Below, in pieces: positions 40,392 to 49,859 of a DNA stretch of 64,000 bases. The translations under genes were made by a program, and so were the position numbers. Every line of letters begins with the position of its first letter. Positions within the stretch are counted from its first letter, which is position 1. The notes beneath the pieces are model-generated. The model saw only the letters and a list, made by a program, of their open reading frames with translations. It ran no database searches and was not told the DNA's origin. Source of the DNA: Sphingomonas flavalba (GTDB lineage Bacteria; Pseudomonadota; Alphaproteobacteria; Sphingomonadales; Sphingomonadaceae); contig NZ_SPHY01000011.1 of the NCBI RefSeq assembly GCF_004796535.1, positions 1 to 64,000 of the forward strand. The letters are read 5' to 3'.

Positions 40392-42008
40392 TCAGCCGCA
40401 CGTGCCGGCGGGCGGCGTCTTCGCCAGGCCGCGCCCGGCCAGTTCGCCGGTCGGCCGGGCATTCTCGAAGGCGACCTTGCCGTTCACCAGCACCGTCCGT
40501 ACCCCGACGGCCGGCAGGGCCGGCTCGACATAGGTCGAACGGGGCGCGTAGCTTTTCGGGTCGAACACGACGATGTCGGCGTAATAATCGGGGCGTAGCT
40601 GGCCGCGATCGGCGAGACCGAAGGTCTGGGCGGGCAGCATCGATGAACGATGCACGAACTGGGCAAGGCTCAGCCGCTTCTCCTTCACCACATAGGTGTC
40701 GTAGACCGTCGCGAAGGCGCCGAAGCGCCGGGGGTGCGCCGACGACGCGTCGGACCCGGTCATCACCCAGGGCTGGACCAGATAGGCGCGCAGATCGTCC
40801 TCGCCGATCGCGAAGATCGCCATGCCGGTGTCGCCCTCCTTGAAGATCCGCACCGCCGCCTCGATCGGGTCGACGGACCAGAGCGCGGCGAGGTCGGCGA
40901 GGGTCTTGCCGACCCAGGGCGAATCCTGCCGGGTGACGAGCAGGTTCTTTGCTCCGCCCCGCGCCGCCAGGAAATCGGCCATTTCAGTGCGAAGCCGGGC
41001 GGCGGTCTGCGGGTTGTCGAAACGGCGCAGTGTTTCCTCCCGCCCGCCGGCCTGCGCCCAGCGCGGAATCAGAATGCTGGTGATGCTGCCGCCGGAGGCG
41101 AGATAGGGATACTGGTCGGCGGTGATCTTGATCCCGTCGGCCCGCGCCTTCTCGACCAGCGCGATCACCTCGCTGCTCAGCCCCCAGGACCGCACGCCGG
41201 AATTCTTGATATGGGCGAAATGGCCGGGCAGCCCGGCCTCGCGCGCGATGCGGATCAGTTCCTCGACCGACGCGACGATGCCGATCGAATCCGCCCCGCC
41301 ATTCCCTTCGTCGCGCTGGTGGCTGTCGTAGATCCCGCCCCGCGCCGCCGCCTCGCGGGCAAGCGCGATGACCTCCTCGGTCTTGGCGTAGCTTTGCGGG
41401 GCGTAGAACAGCCCGGTCGAAAAGCCGATCGCACCGCCGCACATCCCCTTCGCGACCAGCGCCTTCATCTTCTCCAGTTCCGCTGCATCCGGCGCCCGGC
41501 TGTCCATTCCCAGCACAGCCTTGCGGATCGGCTGGAAGCCGACATAGGCGGCAAAGTTGATCCCGACGCCCTTTTCCTTCGCGCGAACGAACAGCCCGGC
41601 CGTATCCGGGTCGCCGTGCCCGTCGACACCGATAACATTCGTGGTAACGCCCTGCGCTAGGTTGCTGAGCGACGTGCGCCGGGCCGGATCGTCGGCGAAC
41701 AGATCGTCGTCGGTATGGGTATGGCCGTCGATGAACCCCGGCGCGACGATCATGCCTGCGGCGTCGATCGTCCGCTTCGCCTTCTTACCCTTGCCATCGC
41801 CGACGAAGACGATGCGGTCACCGCGTATGCCGACATCGGCCTTGACGCCCTGCCCGAGGCCCCCGTCCAGAACCGTGCCGCCGGTAATCAGCACGTCCAG
41901 CGAATCCGAGCCACAGCCCGCCGTCGTCAACAGCAATCCGCCAAGGCCGGCGACGGCGAGCGCGCGGCAGAACGGGCGTTCAGTACGGTTCGTTAGGATT
42001 TTTCCCAT
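40392..42008 (-). CDS. N-acyl-D-amino-acid deacylase homologue 3 (predicted lipoprotein)
   Basis: A 538-residue amidohydrolase. The N-terminus has a type II signal peptide: basic start, hydrophobic GLGGLLL and lipobox TAGC with Cys32, so the enzyme should be membrane-anchored, probably to the outer membrane since the +2 residue is Gly. Catalytic motifs are GFIDGHTHTDDD, 'GHFAHIKNSG', 'VMTGSDASSAHPRRFGAF' and 'YYADIVVFDP'. Like homologue 2 it has 'NVIGVDGHGDP' in place of the Cys motif and ends PPAGTCG. It is the first deacylase after the TonB receptor, which places hydrolysis at the outer membrane or periplasm. Confidence 0.86.
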   Translation of the reverse strand: MGKILTNRTERPFCRALAVAGLGGLLLTTAGCGSDSLDVLITGGTVLDGGLGQGVKADVGIRGDRIVFVGDGKGKKAKRTIDAAGMIVAPGFIDGHTHTDDDLFADDPARRTSLSNLAQGVTTNVIGVDGHGDPDTAGLFVRAKEKGVGINFAAYVGFQPIRKAVLGMDSRAPDAAELEKMKALVAKGMCGGAIGFSTGLFYAPQSYAKTEEVIALAREAAARGGIYDSHQRDEGNGGADSIGIVASVEELIRIAREAGLPGHFAHIKNSGVRSWGLSSEVIALVEKARADGIKITADQYPYLASGGSITSILIPRWAQAGGREETLRRFDNPQTAARLRTEMADFLAARGGAKNLLVTRQDSPWVGKTLADLAALWSVDPIEAAVRIFKEGDTGMAIFAIGEDDLRAYLVQPWVMTGSDASSAHPRRFGAFATVYDTYVVKEKRLSLAQFVHRSSMLPAQTFGLADRGQLRPDYYADIVVFDPKSYAPRSTYVEPALPAVGVRTVLVNGKVAFENARPTGELAGRGLAKTPPAGTCG

Positions 42009-42112
42009 GGCGTGTCTCCGGCGTTGCGGGGCGCGGCGTGACCCAGCGGCAGCGCCCCCTTCTCTGTTACGGAATGCGATGTGCCCTCTCGGCGCATGGT
42101 CGGCACCGGCGC

Positions 42113-44926
42113 CTAGATCTTGACGCGCAGACCAACGCGGAACGTACGCCCAAGCAGATCGTACAGCGCCTGGTTGGTCGCCGGAATGGACGGCGAGCTA
42201 CCGTCAGGCCCGGAAGCGACGACAGCCGGGTCCTTGTTGAACAGGTTGCTGACGTTCAGGAATATCTGAGATTCCTCGCCAGCTACGCTGAACTGGTAGG
42301 TCAGGTTGGCGTCGACGTAAAAGGCGCCCTTGATCCGGTTGTTGTTGATCGTCCGGTTGTCAGGGGTCGAGGCCGGGCAGTTCGCCGTGCACTCGACATA
42401 GGCGTTGCTGTAGACGCCGGAACTGATTCCCCGTCCGGTCAGGGTGAACGACACCGGATCGTTCGAATAGGTGGCCGACATCCGGTACAGCCAGTTCGGC
42501 GGCGAGCTTCCGGTGTTCTGGCCCGCCTCTTCTATCGGCACGCCCAGGCCGGTGTCGGTATAGTCCTTCAGATAATGGGTCGCCATCGCCCGGAACAGGA
42601 AGTCCCCGCCAAGCTTCGACGAGATTCTGTCGAGCGGCGTTCGATAGGACATCTCGAAATCGATGCCCTGCGCCTTCTGGGTGGCGAAGTTGAACGGGCT
42701 TTCGAAGATCTGGAGATTGGTGCCGTAGGCATTCGGGCCGCGCACGACGGCGGCGCAATAAGCGGTAATGCCTTGATGGCAGCGGTCGATGGCGACCTGC
42801 GCGGTGACCGATCCGATACCGCCCTTCAACCGGATGTCGTAATAGTCCACCGACAATCCGACGCCGGGCAGGAAGGTGGGTTCCAGCACGACACCGACGC
42901 CCCACTGGTCGGCCTTTTCCGGGGCAAGGCTGCGGTTGCCGGTCGTCGTACCGGCGAAGGGCGTGGAGACGTTGTTGTTGAACGGATCCTGCACCGCGTT
43001 CACCCGCGTGCTGCCCCCCTGGAACAGCTCGGCCAGATTCGGCGCGCGGATGTCGCGAGACCGTGTCACGCGGAACCGGATGTCCGGGATGACCTGATAG
43101 GTCAGCCCCGCCTTCCAGGTGGTGACATAGCCCGACGTGCTGTAATCGGTGCCGCGGATCGCGCCGTTGAACTCGAAGCCTTTGAAGATCGGGACGAGCG
43201 CCTCGAGATAGGCCTCGGTGACGTTGTACTTGCCGAAGCTGGGAAGGAAGTTGCCGACCGCCCAGCCGGTCTGGAACGCGGTGTCGACATGGCCGCTGAT
43301 CTGCTCGCGGCGGTGCTCGGCGCCGATCGCCAGCGCGACCGTGCCCGCCGGCAGCTGGAAGGCGTCGAACGACAGGTTGATCGCCGCGACGTCCTGCGTG
43401 AACTTCTGGTTCCGGAACGGATGGCCGATCACATAGTCTATCGCCGCCTGGCTCGCGACGCCGATGCCCATGCGGTTGAGCGGCACGCAACCGTTGGTCG
43501 GATTGGCGACGCTGGACCGGCAGACGATCTCGCCGGTCACCGGGTGGAATATCGCGTCCTGCGCCAACGCCAGCCGGCCGTTGTTGGTCACGTCGCGCGC
43601 CATCTCCATCGTGCGGGTGACGCCGTGCTGGTAATAGGCGTCCCAGCGCAGGCTGGTGCCGAATGCGTCGAACTGGCCGTTGGCGCCTATGACATAACGT
43701 TCCGTTTCGCGTTCGGTGTCGACCTTCCTGGTGGGCAGATCGACGTTGGTCGTGCCCATCATGAATTCAGTGATGCCAAGGGCGTCCAGCTGCTGCTTGA
43801 CCGAAGCCGGGATAAACGCGTTGTCCGAATAGATCCTGACGTTGCCCAGACTCTGCAAAACGCTGGTGATGCCCACCGATTGCATGCGGTTGAACGATGC
43901 CTGCGCGAAGAACTCGACATTATCGGCCACTTCGTAGCTGAGCCGTCCGAAAATCCCCTTGCGGTCCTCGCTGGGCTCAAGCGCCTGGTAACTGTTGATC
44001 TGGACCGATTCCCAGTCGCCGCCGATCATCCAGCGATCGCGCACTACGCCGTAAGCGAATTGGCCGGGCGTGCCGCCGACGCCGAAATAGGTCCCGCGCA
44101 GCGCCGTATCGGTGATGATGCCGCCGGGCGTGCCGTTGCTGAGGCCCGCCTGATTGACGATCAGCCGCTCCGGCTCGCCATTGCCCGGCGCGTAGGCCGG
44201 GTTGGTGATCTGGTACCAGCCCTTGCGGTTCCAGGCCCGCGGCACGCTCAATATACCGTCTTTCTTGGCATATTCGCCGCTCAGCAGAATATGGCCGCGC
44301 CCGCCGGCGAAGCGCGCGCCACCGGTCAGCGCGACGTTGAAGTTGCCACCGTCGCCATAGGTGGTCTCGCCGCCCTGGACCGTCGCCTTGAAACCGGTGA
44401 ATTCCTTGTCGAGGATGAAGTTCACCACGCCCGAGACCGCGTCGGAGCCGTAGGCGGCCGAGGCGCCGCCGGTGACAATCTCGACGCCCTTCACCAGCGC
44501 CTGGGGAAAGTTGTTGACGTCGACGACGCCGGACGCCGTCGCCGCCACCGAACGCTGGCCGTCCAGCAGAACCAGCGTCCGCTCGCTGCCCAGCGAGCGC
44601 AGGTTGAGCGCGTTGATGCCGGCCGCCCCCGAGCTGATGCTCAGATTCGACGTGGCCGGGGTCGAACTGCCGACCAGCGCCGGTATGTCGTTCACGAAAT
44701 CGGCAAGATTCGCCGAAGCCCCGCGGTCGATCTCCTCGCTGCCAACGACGGTCAGCGGGGTCGGCGCATCATACCCGTTGCGGGCGATGCGGGACCCGGT
44801 GACGACGATCAGCCCTTCCTCCTCGGCACCCGCCTGCCCGCTTCCTGGCCCCTGGGCAAATGCTGCACCGTGAAAAAGCGCGATCATCAACGCCCCGCGA
44901 GAAATGCAGGCGGCGAACTTCGTCAT
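42113..44926 (-). CDS. TonB-dependent receptor of the D-amino-acid locus
   Basis: About 937 residues: signal peptide (ending 'ALFHGAAFAQ'), a TonB-box/plug region with 'GLIVVTGSRIARNGYDAPTP' (20 residues), and a 22-strand-type beta-barrel ending in 'GRTFRVGLRVKI'. 'GGASAAYGSDAVSGVVNFIL' (20 residues) is the classic plug motif. It would import a bulky substrate across the outer membrane using TonB energy. It stands at the head of the run, with GGAGGGG seven bases before the ATG. Substrate inferred from neighbours: N-acyl-D-amino acids or peptides containing D-residues. Confidence 0.92.
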   Translation of the reverse strand: MTKFAACISRGALMIALFHGAAFAQGPGSGQAGAEEEGLIVVTGSRIARNGYDAPTPLTVVGSEEIDRGASANLADFVNDIPALVGSSTPATSNLSISSGAAGINALNLRSLGSERTLVLLDGQRSVAATASGVVDVNNFPQALVKGVEIVTGGASAAYGSDAVSGVVNFILDKEFTGFKATVQGGETTYGDGGNFNVALTGGARFAGGRGHILLSGEYAKKDGILSVPRAWNRKGWYQITNPAYAPGNGEPERLIVNQAGLSNGTPGGIITDTALRGTYFGVGGTPGQFAYGVVRDRWMIGGDWESVQINSYQALEPSEDRKGIFGRLSYEVADNVEFFAQASFNRMQSVGITSVLQSLGNVRIYSDNAFIPASVKQQLDALGITEFMMGTTNVDLPTRKVDTERETERYVIGANGQFDAFGTSLRWDAYYQHGVTRTMEMARDVTNNGRLALAQDAIFHPVTGEIVCRSSVANPTNGCVPLNRMGIGVASQAAIDYVIGHPFRNQKFTQDVAAINLSFDAFQLPAGTVALAIGAEHRREQISGHVDTAFQTGWAVGNFLPSFGKYNVTEAYLEALVPIFKGFEFNGAIRGTDYSTSGYVTTWKAGLTYQVIPDIRFRVTRSRDIRAPNLAELFQGGSTRVNAVQDPFNNNVSTPFAGTTTGNRSLAPEKADQWGVGVVLEPTFLPGVGLSVDYYDIRLKGGIGSVTAQVAIDRCHQGITAYCAAVVRGPNAYGTNLQIFESPFNFATQKAQGIDFEMSYRTPLDRISSKLGGDFLFRAMATHYLKDYTDTGLGVPIEEAGQNTGSSPPNWLYRMSATYSNDPVSFTLTGRGISSGVYSNAYVECTANCPASTPDNRTINNNRIKGAFYVDANLTYQFSVAGEESQIFLNVSNLFNKDPAVVASGPDGSSPSIPATNQALYDLLGRTFRVGLRVKI

Positions 44927-45393
44927 GGTTATTCCCCTCCGTATCCCATTTATTTTAATAACGTTCCGCCATGATACCGACCCGCCTGCCGCAATAGCTG
45001 GCGTCTTCTTTGGCACATCCCCCGGAACGACATATTTGCTTCGCCATTGGTAAGGCGAAGATGGGTTCTTCATGATGTTTTCGTGCTGGCGGAGTGTGGC
45101 GGCATCGCCTGGCGAAAGGAAGCCCGCAGCCTATCGCAAAGATGATCCATCCCATACCCAACGGCTATCCATTCCAGTGCGGACGGATAGCCCGGCCGGC
45201 CCATCGGCCGGTGAAGCCATGCGAAACCGGCGACCCATTCCGATTCTGCATCAATGCATGAAGTCAAAGCATTGGAATGCCCCGGCGGAACACCGCAAAA
45301 GCGGCATCGGCCGGCCGATATGCGGGGTCGCGCAACAGGCCGTATCTCCGACCATATTCCCGGCCTTCCTGAGCAAAATGATCGCGCGAGGAC
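44927..45393. other. Divergent intergenic region between the TonB receptor and gcdH
   Basis: The 467-base stretch holds no supported gene. It must contain the promoters of the leftward D-amino-acid run and of gcdH. A small inverted repeat, CTTCGCC...GGCGAAG (45039-45060), lies about 120 bases upstream of the receptor start and is a possible regulator site. The part next to the receptor (44948-44962) is AT-rich. An open frame at 45072-45410 looks random. Confidence 0.6.
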
Positions 45394-46605
45394 ATGTCTT
45401 TGATGCCTGATAGTTCACCACGCCCGGCAGCAGGCTTCGCGTGGAACGATCCGTTCCTGCTCGACGCGCAGTTGACCGACGAGGAACGGATGATCCGCGA
45501 CGCCGCGCGCGCCTATGCGCGGGATCGACTGCAACCCCGCATCACCGCCGCCTTTGCAGAGGAGCAGACCGACCCCGGGATTTTCCGCGAGATGGGCGCG
45601 CTCGGTCTGCTCGGCGTGACCGTCGACCCGGCTTATGGCGGCGTCGGTGCCGGCTACGTCGCCTATGGGCTGATCACCCGCGAGGTCGAACGGGTCGACT
45701 CCGGCTACCGTTCGATGATGTCGGTGCAGTCGTCGCTGGTGATGTATCCGATCGATGCCTACGGGTCGGAGGAACAGAAGCGCAAATACCTGCCCCGGCT
45801 GGCGACCGGCGAATGCATCGGCTGCTTCGGCCTGACCGAGCCGGACGCAGGCTCCGACCCCGGCGGCATGAAGACCCGCGCGATCAAGGTTGACGGCGGT
45901 TACCGGCTGAACGGCGCAAAGACGTGGATTTCCAACGCGCCGATCGCCGACCTGTTCGTCGTCTGGGCCAAGTCGGACGCGCATGGCGGCCAGGTCCGCG
46001 GCTTCCTGCTCGAAAAGGGCATGAAGGGCCTGTCGGCGCCGAAGATCGGCGGCAAGCTGTCGCTGCGCGCCTCGATCACCGGAGAAGTCGTCCTTGACGA
46101 TGTCGAGGTCGGCGAGGACAGCCTGCTGCCGGGGGTCGAGGGGTTGAAGGGCCCGTTCGGCTGCCTCAACCGCGCCCGCTACGGCATCAGTTGGGGCGCG
46201 ATGGGCGCGGCGGAGGCGTGCTGGCACGCCGCGCGCCAGTACGGGCTGGATCGCAAGCAGTTCGGCCGCCCGCTCGCCCAGACCCAGCTTTTCCAGAAGA
46301 AGCTGGCCGACATGCAGACCGAAATCGCGCTCGGCCTTCAAGCCAGCCTGCGCGTCGGGCGGCTGTTCGACGAAGGCCGGATGGCGCCGGAGATGATTTC
46401 GGTCGTCAAGCGCAACAATTGCGGCAAGGCGCTCGACATTGCGCGGATGGCGCGTGACATGCACGGCGGCAACGGCATATCCGAGGAATATCAGGTGATG
46501 CGGCACATGGTGAACCTGGAGACCGTCAACACCTATGAAGGCACGCACGACGTCCACGCGCTGATCCTCGGTCGCGCGCAGACCGGTCTGCAGGCCTTCT
46601 TCTGA
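45394..46605 (+). CDS. gcdH: Glutaryl-CoA dehydrogenase (acyl-CoA dehydrogenase family)
   Basis: A 403-residue FAD enzyme that oxidises and decarboxylates glutaryl-CoA to crotonyl-CoA. Diagnostic segments are '[17 protein letters not shown]' (substrate-binding Arg of GCDH), '[15 protein letters not shown]', '[16 protein letters not shown]' and '[20 protein letters not shown]' with the catalytic Glu382. The start is ambiguous: ATG 45394 is very close to GAGG, while ATG 45403 is 11 bases past it. It begins an operon with the 2-oxoacid dehydrogenase E1 fusion, whose start follows after 10 bases. Confidence 0.92.
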   Translation: MSLMPDSSPRPAAGFAWNDPFLLDAQLTDEERMIRDAARAYARDRLQPRITAAFAEEQTDPGIFREMGALGLLGVTVDPAYGGVGAGYVAYGLITREVERVDSGYRSMMSVQSSLVMYPIDAYGSEEQKRKYLPRLATGECIGCFGLTEPDAGSDPGGMKTRAIKVDGGYRLNGAKTWISNAPIADLFVVWAKSDAHGGQVRGFLLEKGMKGLSAPKIGGKLSLRASITGEVVLDDVEVGEDSLLPGVEGLKGPFGCLNRARYGISWGAMGAAEACWHAARQYGLDRKQFGRPLAQTQLFQKKLADMQTEIALGLQASLRVGRLFDEGRMAPEMISVVKRNNCGKALDIARMARDMHGGNGISEEYQVMRHMVNLETVNTYEGTHDVHALILGRAQTGLQAFF

Positions 46606-46615
46606 GGGGGCGGTG

Positions 46616-48805
46616 ATGGATCGGGTACAGATCGTCCACGACAATCTCCTGCGCCGGGTCGGTGATCGCGACCTGCCCGCGGGGCGGCCGCCGGCGGGGC
46701 CGTTATCGCCCGAACAGGCAGTCTCGATCTTCCGCTCGGGCTGCCTGTCGCGCGCGCTCGACCGGGTCAGCCGGAGCATGCAGGCGCGCGGCCAGGGCTA
46801 TTACACCATCGGCTCGTCCGGCCATGAGGGGATGGCGGCGGTCGCCGCCGCGCTCCGCCCCACCGACATGGCGTTCCTCCACTATCGCGATGCCGCCTTC
46901 CAGATCGAGCGGTCGACGCAGGTGCCCGGCCAGTCGATCGCCTGGGACATGCTGCTGTCCTTCGCTTGCAGCGCGGAGGACCCGATCTCCGGCGGCCGCC
47001 ACAAGGTGCTCGGCTCGAAGGCGCTGAACATCCCGCCGCAGACCTCGACGATCGCCAGCCACCTGCCCAAGGCGGTCGGCGCCGCCTATTCGATCGGCCT
47101 CGCCCGCCGCGTGCCGCCGGAGCACAAGGCGCTGGCCGAAGACGCGATCGTCGTCTGCTCGTTCGGCGACGCGTCGGCCAACCACTCGACCGCGCAGGGC
47201 GCGTTCAACACCGCGCAGTGGACTGCTTTCCAGTCGGTGCCGCTGCCGCTGCTTTTCGTCTGCGAGGACAACGGCATCGGCATTTCCACCCGTACGCCCA
47301 GCGGCTGGATCGGCGCCAGTTTCTCCGCCCGGCCGGGCCTGCGCTATTTCGCCTGCGACGGCCTCGACCTCTACGATACGTTCCGGGTGGCGAGCGAGGC
47401 GGCCGCCTTCGTCCGCAACCGCCGCAAGCCGGCCTTCCTCCACGTCCGCACCGTCCGCCTCTACGGCCACGCCGGCGCCGACATGCCGACGACCTACATG
47501 GATCGCGAAACGCTGGAAGCGGAGGAAGCGAACGACCCGCTGCTCCACGGCGTCCGGCTGCTGTCCGAAGCCGGCGCGCTGGCGCCGGACGACGCGCTCG
47601 CCATCTACCGGGACACAGAAACCCGCGTCGAACGCATCGCGGCGGAGGTCGTCACCCGGCCCCGACTGAGCACGGCGGAGGAGGTGATGGCCCATCTGAT
47701 CCCGCCGCCGCGCCCATGCCGGCGCGGCAACGGCCCGTCGGCCGAGGCGCGAACCCGGGCGTTCGGCGGAGACCTGAAACCGCTTGAATCCCCGCAGATC
47801 ATGTCGCGCCTGATCAACTGGGCGCTGATCGACCTGATGCTCGATCACGACGAAATCGTGCTGATGGGCGAAGATGTCGGCCGCAAAGGCGGCGTCTACG
47901 GCGTGACCCAGAAGCTGGAGGCGCGCTTCGGCCGCGCCCGGGTGATCGACACGCTGCTCGACGAACAGTCGATCCTCGGGCTCGGCATCGGCATGGCGCA
48001 TAACGGCTTCCTGCCGATGCCGGAAATCCAGTTCCTCGCCTATCTCCACAATGCCGAGGACCAGTTGCGTGGGGAAGCGGCCACCCTGCCCTTCTTCTCC
48101 AGCGGCCAGTTCACCAACCCCATGGTGGTGCGGATCGCCGGCCTCGGTTATCAAAAGGGCTTTGGCGGCCATTTCCACAACGACAATTCGCTCGCCGTTC
48201 TGCGCGACATACCCGGGCTGATCCTTGCCTGTCCGTCCAACGGCACCGATGCGGCGATGATGCTGCGCGAGTGCGTGCGGCTGGCGCGCGAGGAACAGCG
48301 CCTTGTCGTGTTCCTCGAACCGATCGCGCTCTACCCGATGCGCGACCTGCACGAAGCGGGCGACGGCGGCTGGCTGCACCGCTACCCGGCGCCGTCGGAG
48401 CGCGTTGGGTTCGGCGACGTCGGCCGGCACGGCGACGGCGAGGACATCGCGCTGCTCACCTTCGGCAATGGCACCTATCTCGCCCGCCAGGCACAGAAGC
48501 GGCTGGGGGGCGAAGGCATCGCCGCCCGCGTCATCGACATTCGCTGGCTGTCGCCTTTGCCGGAAGACAATATCGTCGCGGCGCTCGACGGCTGCCGCCG
48601 CGTGCTGATCGTCGACGAAACCCGGCGCAGCGGCGGCGTGGCGGAGGCGCTGATGGCCCTGCTCACCGAACGCACCGAAATTCCGCACGCGCGGCTGACG
48701 GCGGAGGACAGCTTCATCGCCACCGGCCCGGCCTATGCCGCGACAATGCCGTCCGCCGACAGCATCGTCGCCGCCGCGCGCGCGCTGACGGGGGAAGACC
48801 GATGA
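46616..48805 (+). CDS. Fused alpha-beta 2-oxoacid dehydrogenase E1 component
   Basis: A 729-residue thiamine-diphosphate enzyme in which the E1-alpha part (residues about 1-370, 'GDASANHSTAQGAFN'...'CEDNGIGIS' as the TPP/Mg motif near residue 184) is joined to an E1-beta part ('VLMGEDVGRKGGVYGVTQ', 'LLDEQSILGLGIGMA', 'VDETRRSGGVAEALM'). It should decarboxylate a 2-oxoacid and pass the acyl group to a lipoyl E2, but no E2 or E3 is in the window. Next to GCDH, 2-oxoadipate or a branched-chain oxoacid is a plausible substrate. ATG 46616 has GAGGGGG five bases upstream. Its stop overlaps the next ATG. Confidence 0.87.
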   Translation: MDRVQIVHDNLLRRVGDRDLPAGRPPAGPLSPEQAVSIFRSGCLSRALDRVSRSMQARGQGYYTIGSSGHEGMAAVAAALRPTDMAFLHYRDAAFQIERSTQVPGQSIAWDMLLSFACSAEDPISGGRHKVLGSKALNIPPQTSTIASHLPKAVGAAYSIGLARRVPPEHKALAEDAIVVCSFGDASANHSTAQGAFNTAQWTAFQSVPLPLLFVCEDNGIGISTRTPSGWIGASFSARPGLRYFACDGLDLYDTFRVASEAAAFVRNRRKPAFLHVRTVRLYGHAGADMPTTYMDRETLEAEEANDPLLHGVRLLSEAGALAPDDALAIYRDTETRVERIAAEVVTRPRLSTAEEVMAHLIPPPRPCRRGNGPSAEARTRAFGGDLKPLESPQIMSRLINWALIDLMLDHDEIVLMGEDVGRKGGVYGVTQKLEARFGRARVIDTLLDEQSILGLGIGMAHNGFLPMPEIQFLAYLHNAEDQLRGEAATLPFFSSGQFTNPMVVRIAGLGYQKGFGGHFHNDNSLAVLRDIPGLILACPSNGTDAAMMLRECVRLAREEQRLVVFLEPIALYPMRDLHEAGDGGWLHRYPAPSERVGFGDVGRHGDGEDIALLTFGNGTYLARQAQKRLGGEGIAARVIDIRWLSPLPEDNIVAALDGCRRVLIVDETRRSGGVAEALMALLTERTEIPHARLTAEDSFIATGPAYAATMPSADSIVAAARALTGEDR

Positions 48806-49842
48806 CAACGGCAGTGGTCATCTGTCCGGGACGCGGCACCTACAACAAGGCGGAACTGGGCTATCTCGGCCGCCACTTCCCCGATCCGGCGCTGCTGGCC
48901 CGGTTCGATGCCCAGCGGCGGGCGGCCGGCCAGCCGCTGCTCGCCGAACTCGACGGCGCCGACCGCTATGCGCTCGCCAGCCACTCGCGCGGCGACAATG
49001 CCTCGGCGCTGATCTACGCCGCCAGCCTCGGCGATTTCATGACGATCGACCGCAGCACGATCGATATCATCGCGGTCACCGGCAATTCGATGGGCTGGTA
49101 CACCGCGCTCGCCTGCGGCGGCGCCCTGTCGGCCGAAAACGGCTTCCGCGTCGCCAACACCATGGGCACGCTGATGCAGCAGGCGCTGATCGGCGGCCAG
49201 CTGATCCACCCGTTCGTCGGCGAGGACTGGCGCCCCGACCCGGCCCGCCACCGGCAACTCTGCGCGCTTGTCGATGACATCGCCGCCCGGCCGGGCCACG
49301 CGCTTTACCGCTCGATCGAACTGGGCGGCATGCTGGTCGTCGCCGGCAACGACGCCGGGCTCGCCGCGTTCGAGGCGGCGGTGGAGCCGACGCAGGGGCG
49401 TTTCCCGATGCGGCTCGCCAACCACGCCGCCTTCCACACCCCGCTGATGGCTCCTGTCGCGGAGCAGGGCCGCCAGCAACTTCCGGCCGATCTGTTCCAC
49501 GGCCCCGCCCTGCCGCTGGTCGACGGGCGCGGCGCAATCTGGTGGCCGGGCGCCAGCGATCCCGCCGCGCTGCGCGCCTATACCCTCGGCACCCAGGTCG
49601 TCGAAACCTACGACTTCACCCGCGCGATCCATGTCGCCGCGCGCGAATTCGCGCCGGATCTGTTCATCGTCACCGGGCCCGGCACGACACTGGGCGGCGC
49701 GATCGCGCAATCGCTGATCCTCGGCGGCTGGCGCGGCATGGCGAGCAAGGACGATTTCCGCTACCGCCAGGAACAGGAACCGATCCTGGCGGCAATGGGC
49801 ATGCCGGAACAGCGCCCGCTTACCACCGGCTCCGCCGCGTAG
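48802..49842 (+). CDS. Acyl-carrier-protein S-malonyltransferase-like protein
   Basis: A 346-residue FabD/AT-fold protein. The nucleophile Ser96 is in 'VTGNSMGWYTAL', and a histidine-rich 'LANHAAFHTPLM' is near residue 210. 'GRGTYNKAELGYL' at the N-terminus is the acyltransferase opening. Classical FabD loads malonyl onto acyl carrier protein; here no ACP or ketosynthase adjoins, and the gene overlaps an E1 gene, so an unusual acyl-CoA substrate is likely. Last gene of the gcdH operon; convergent with the S10 peptidase 18 bases away. Confidence 0.82.
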   Translation: MTTAVVICPGRGTYNKAELGYLGRHFPDPALLARFDAQRRAAGQPLLAELDGADRYALASHSRGDNASALIYAASLGDFMTIDRSTIDIIAVTGNSMGWYTALACGGALSAENGFRVANTMGTLMQQALIGGQLIHPFVGEDWRPDPARHRQLCALVDDIAARPGHALYRSIELGGMLVVAGNDAGLAAFEAAVEPTQGRFPMRLANHAAFHTPLMAPVAEQGRQQLPADLFHGPALPLVDGRGAIWWPGASDPAALRAYTLGTQVVETYDFTRAIHVAAREFAPDLFIVTGPGTTLGGAIAQSLILGGWRGMASKDDFRYRQEQEPILAAMGMPEQRPLTTGSAA

Positions 49843-49859
49843 GCTCGTCGGCGTCCCGC

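Noticed and set aside
42038-44974. A plus-strand open frame of 978 codons
   Set aside because: Antisense to the TonB receptor, with no recognisable domain.
45072-45410. A 112-codon frame upstream of gcdH
   Set aside because: No ribosome-binding site or motif, and it overlaps the gcdH start; more likely intergenic DNA.
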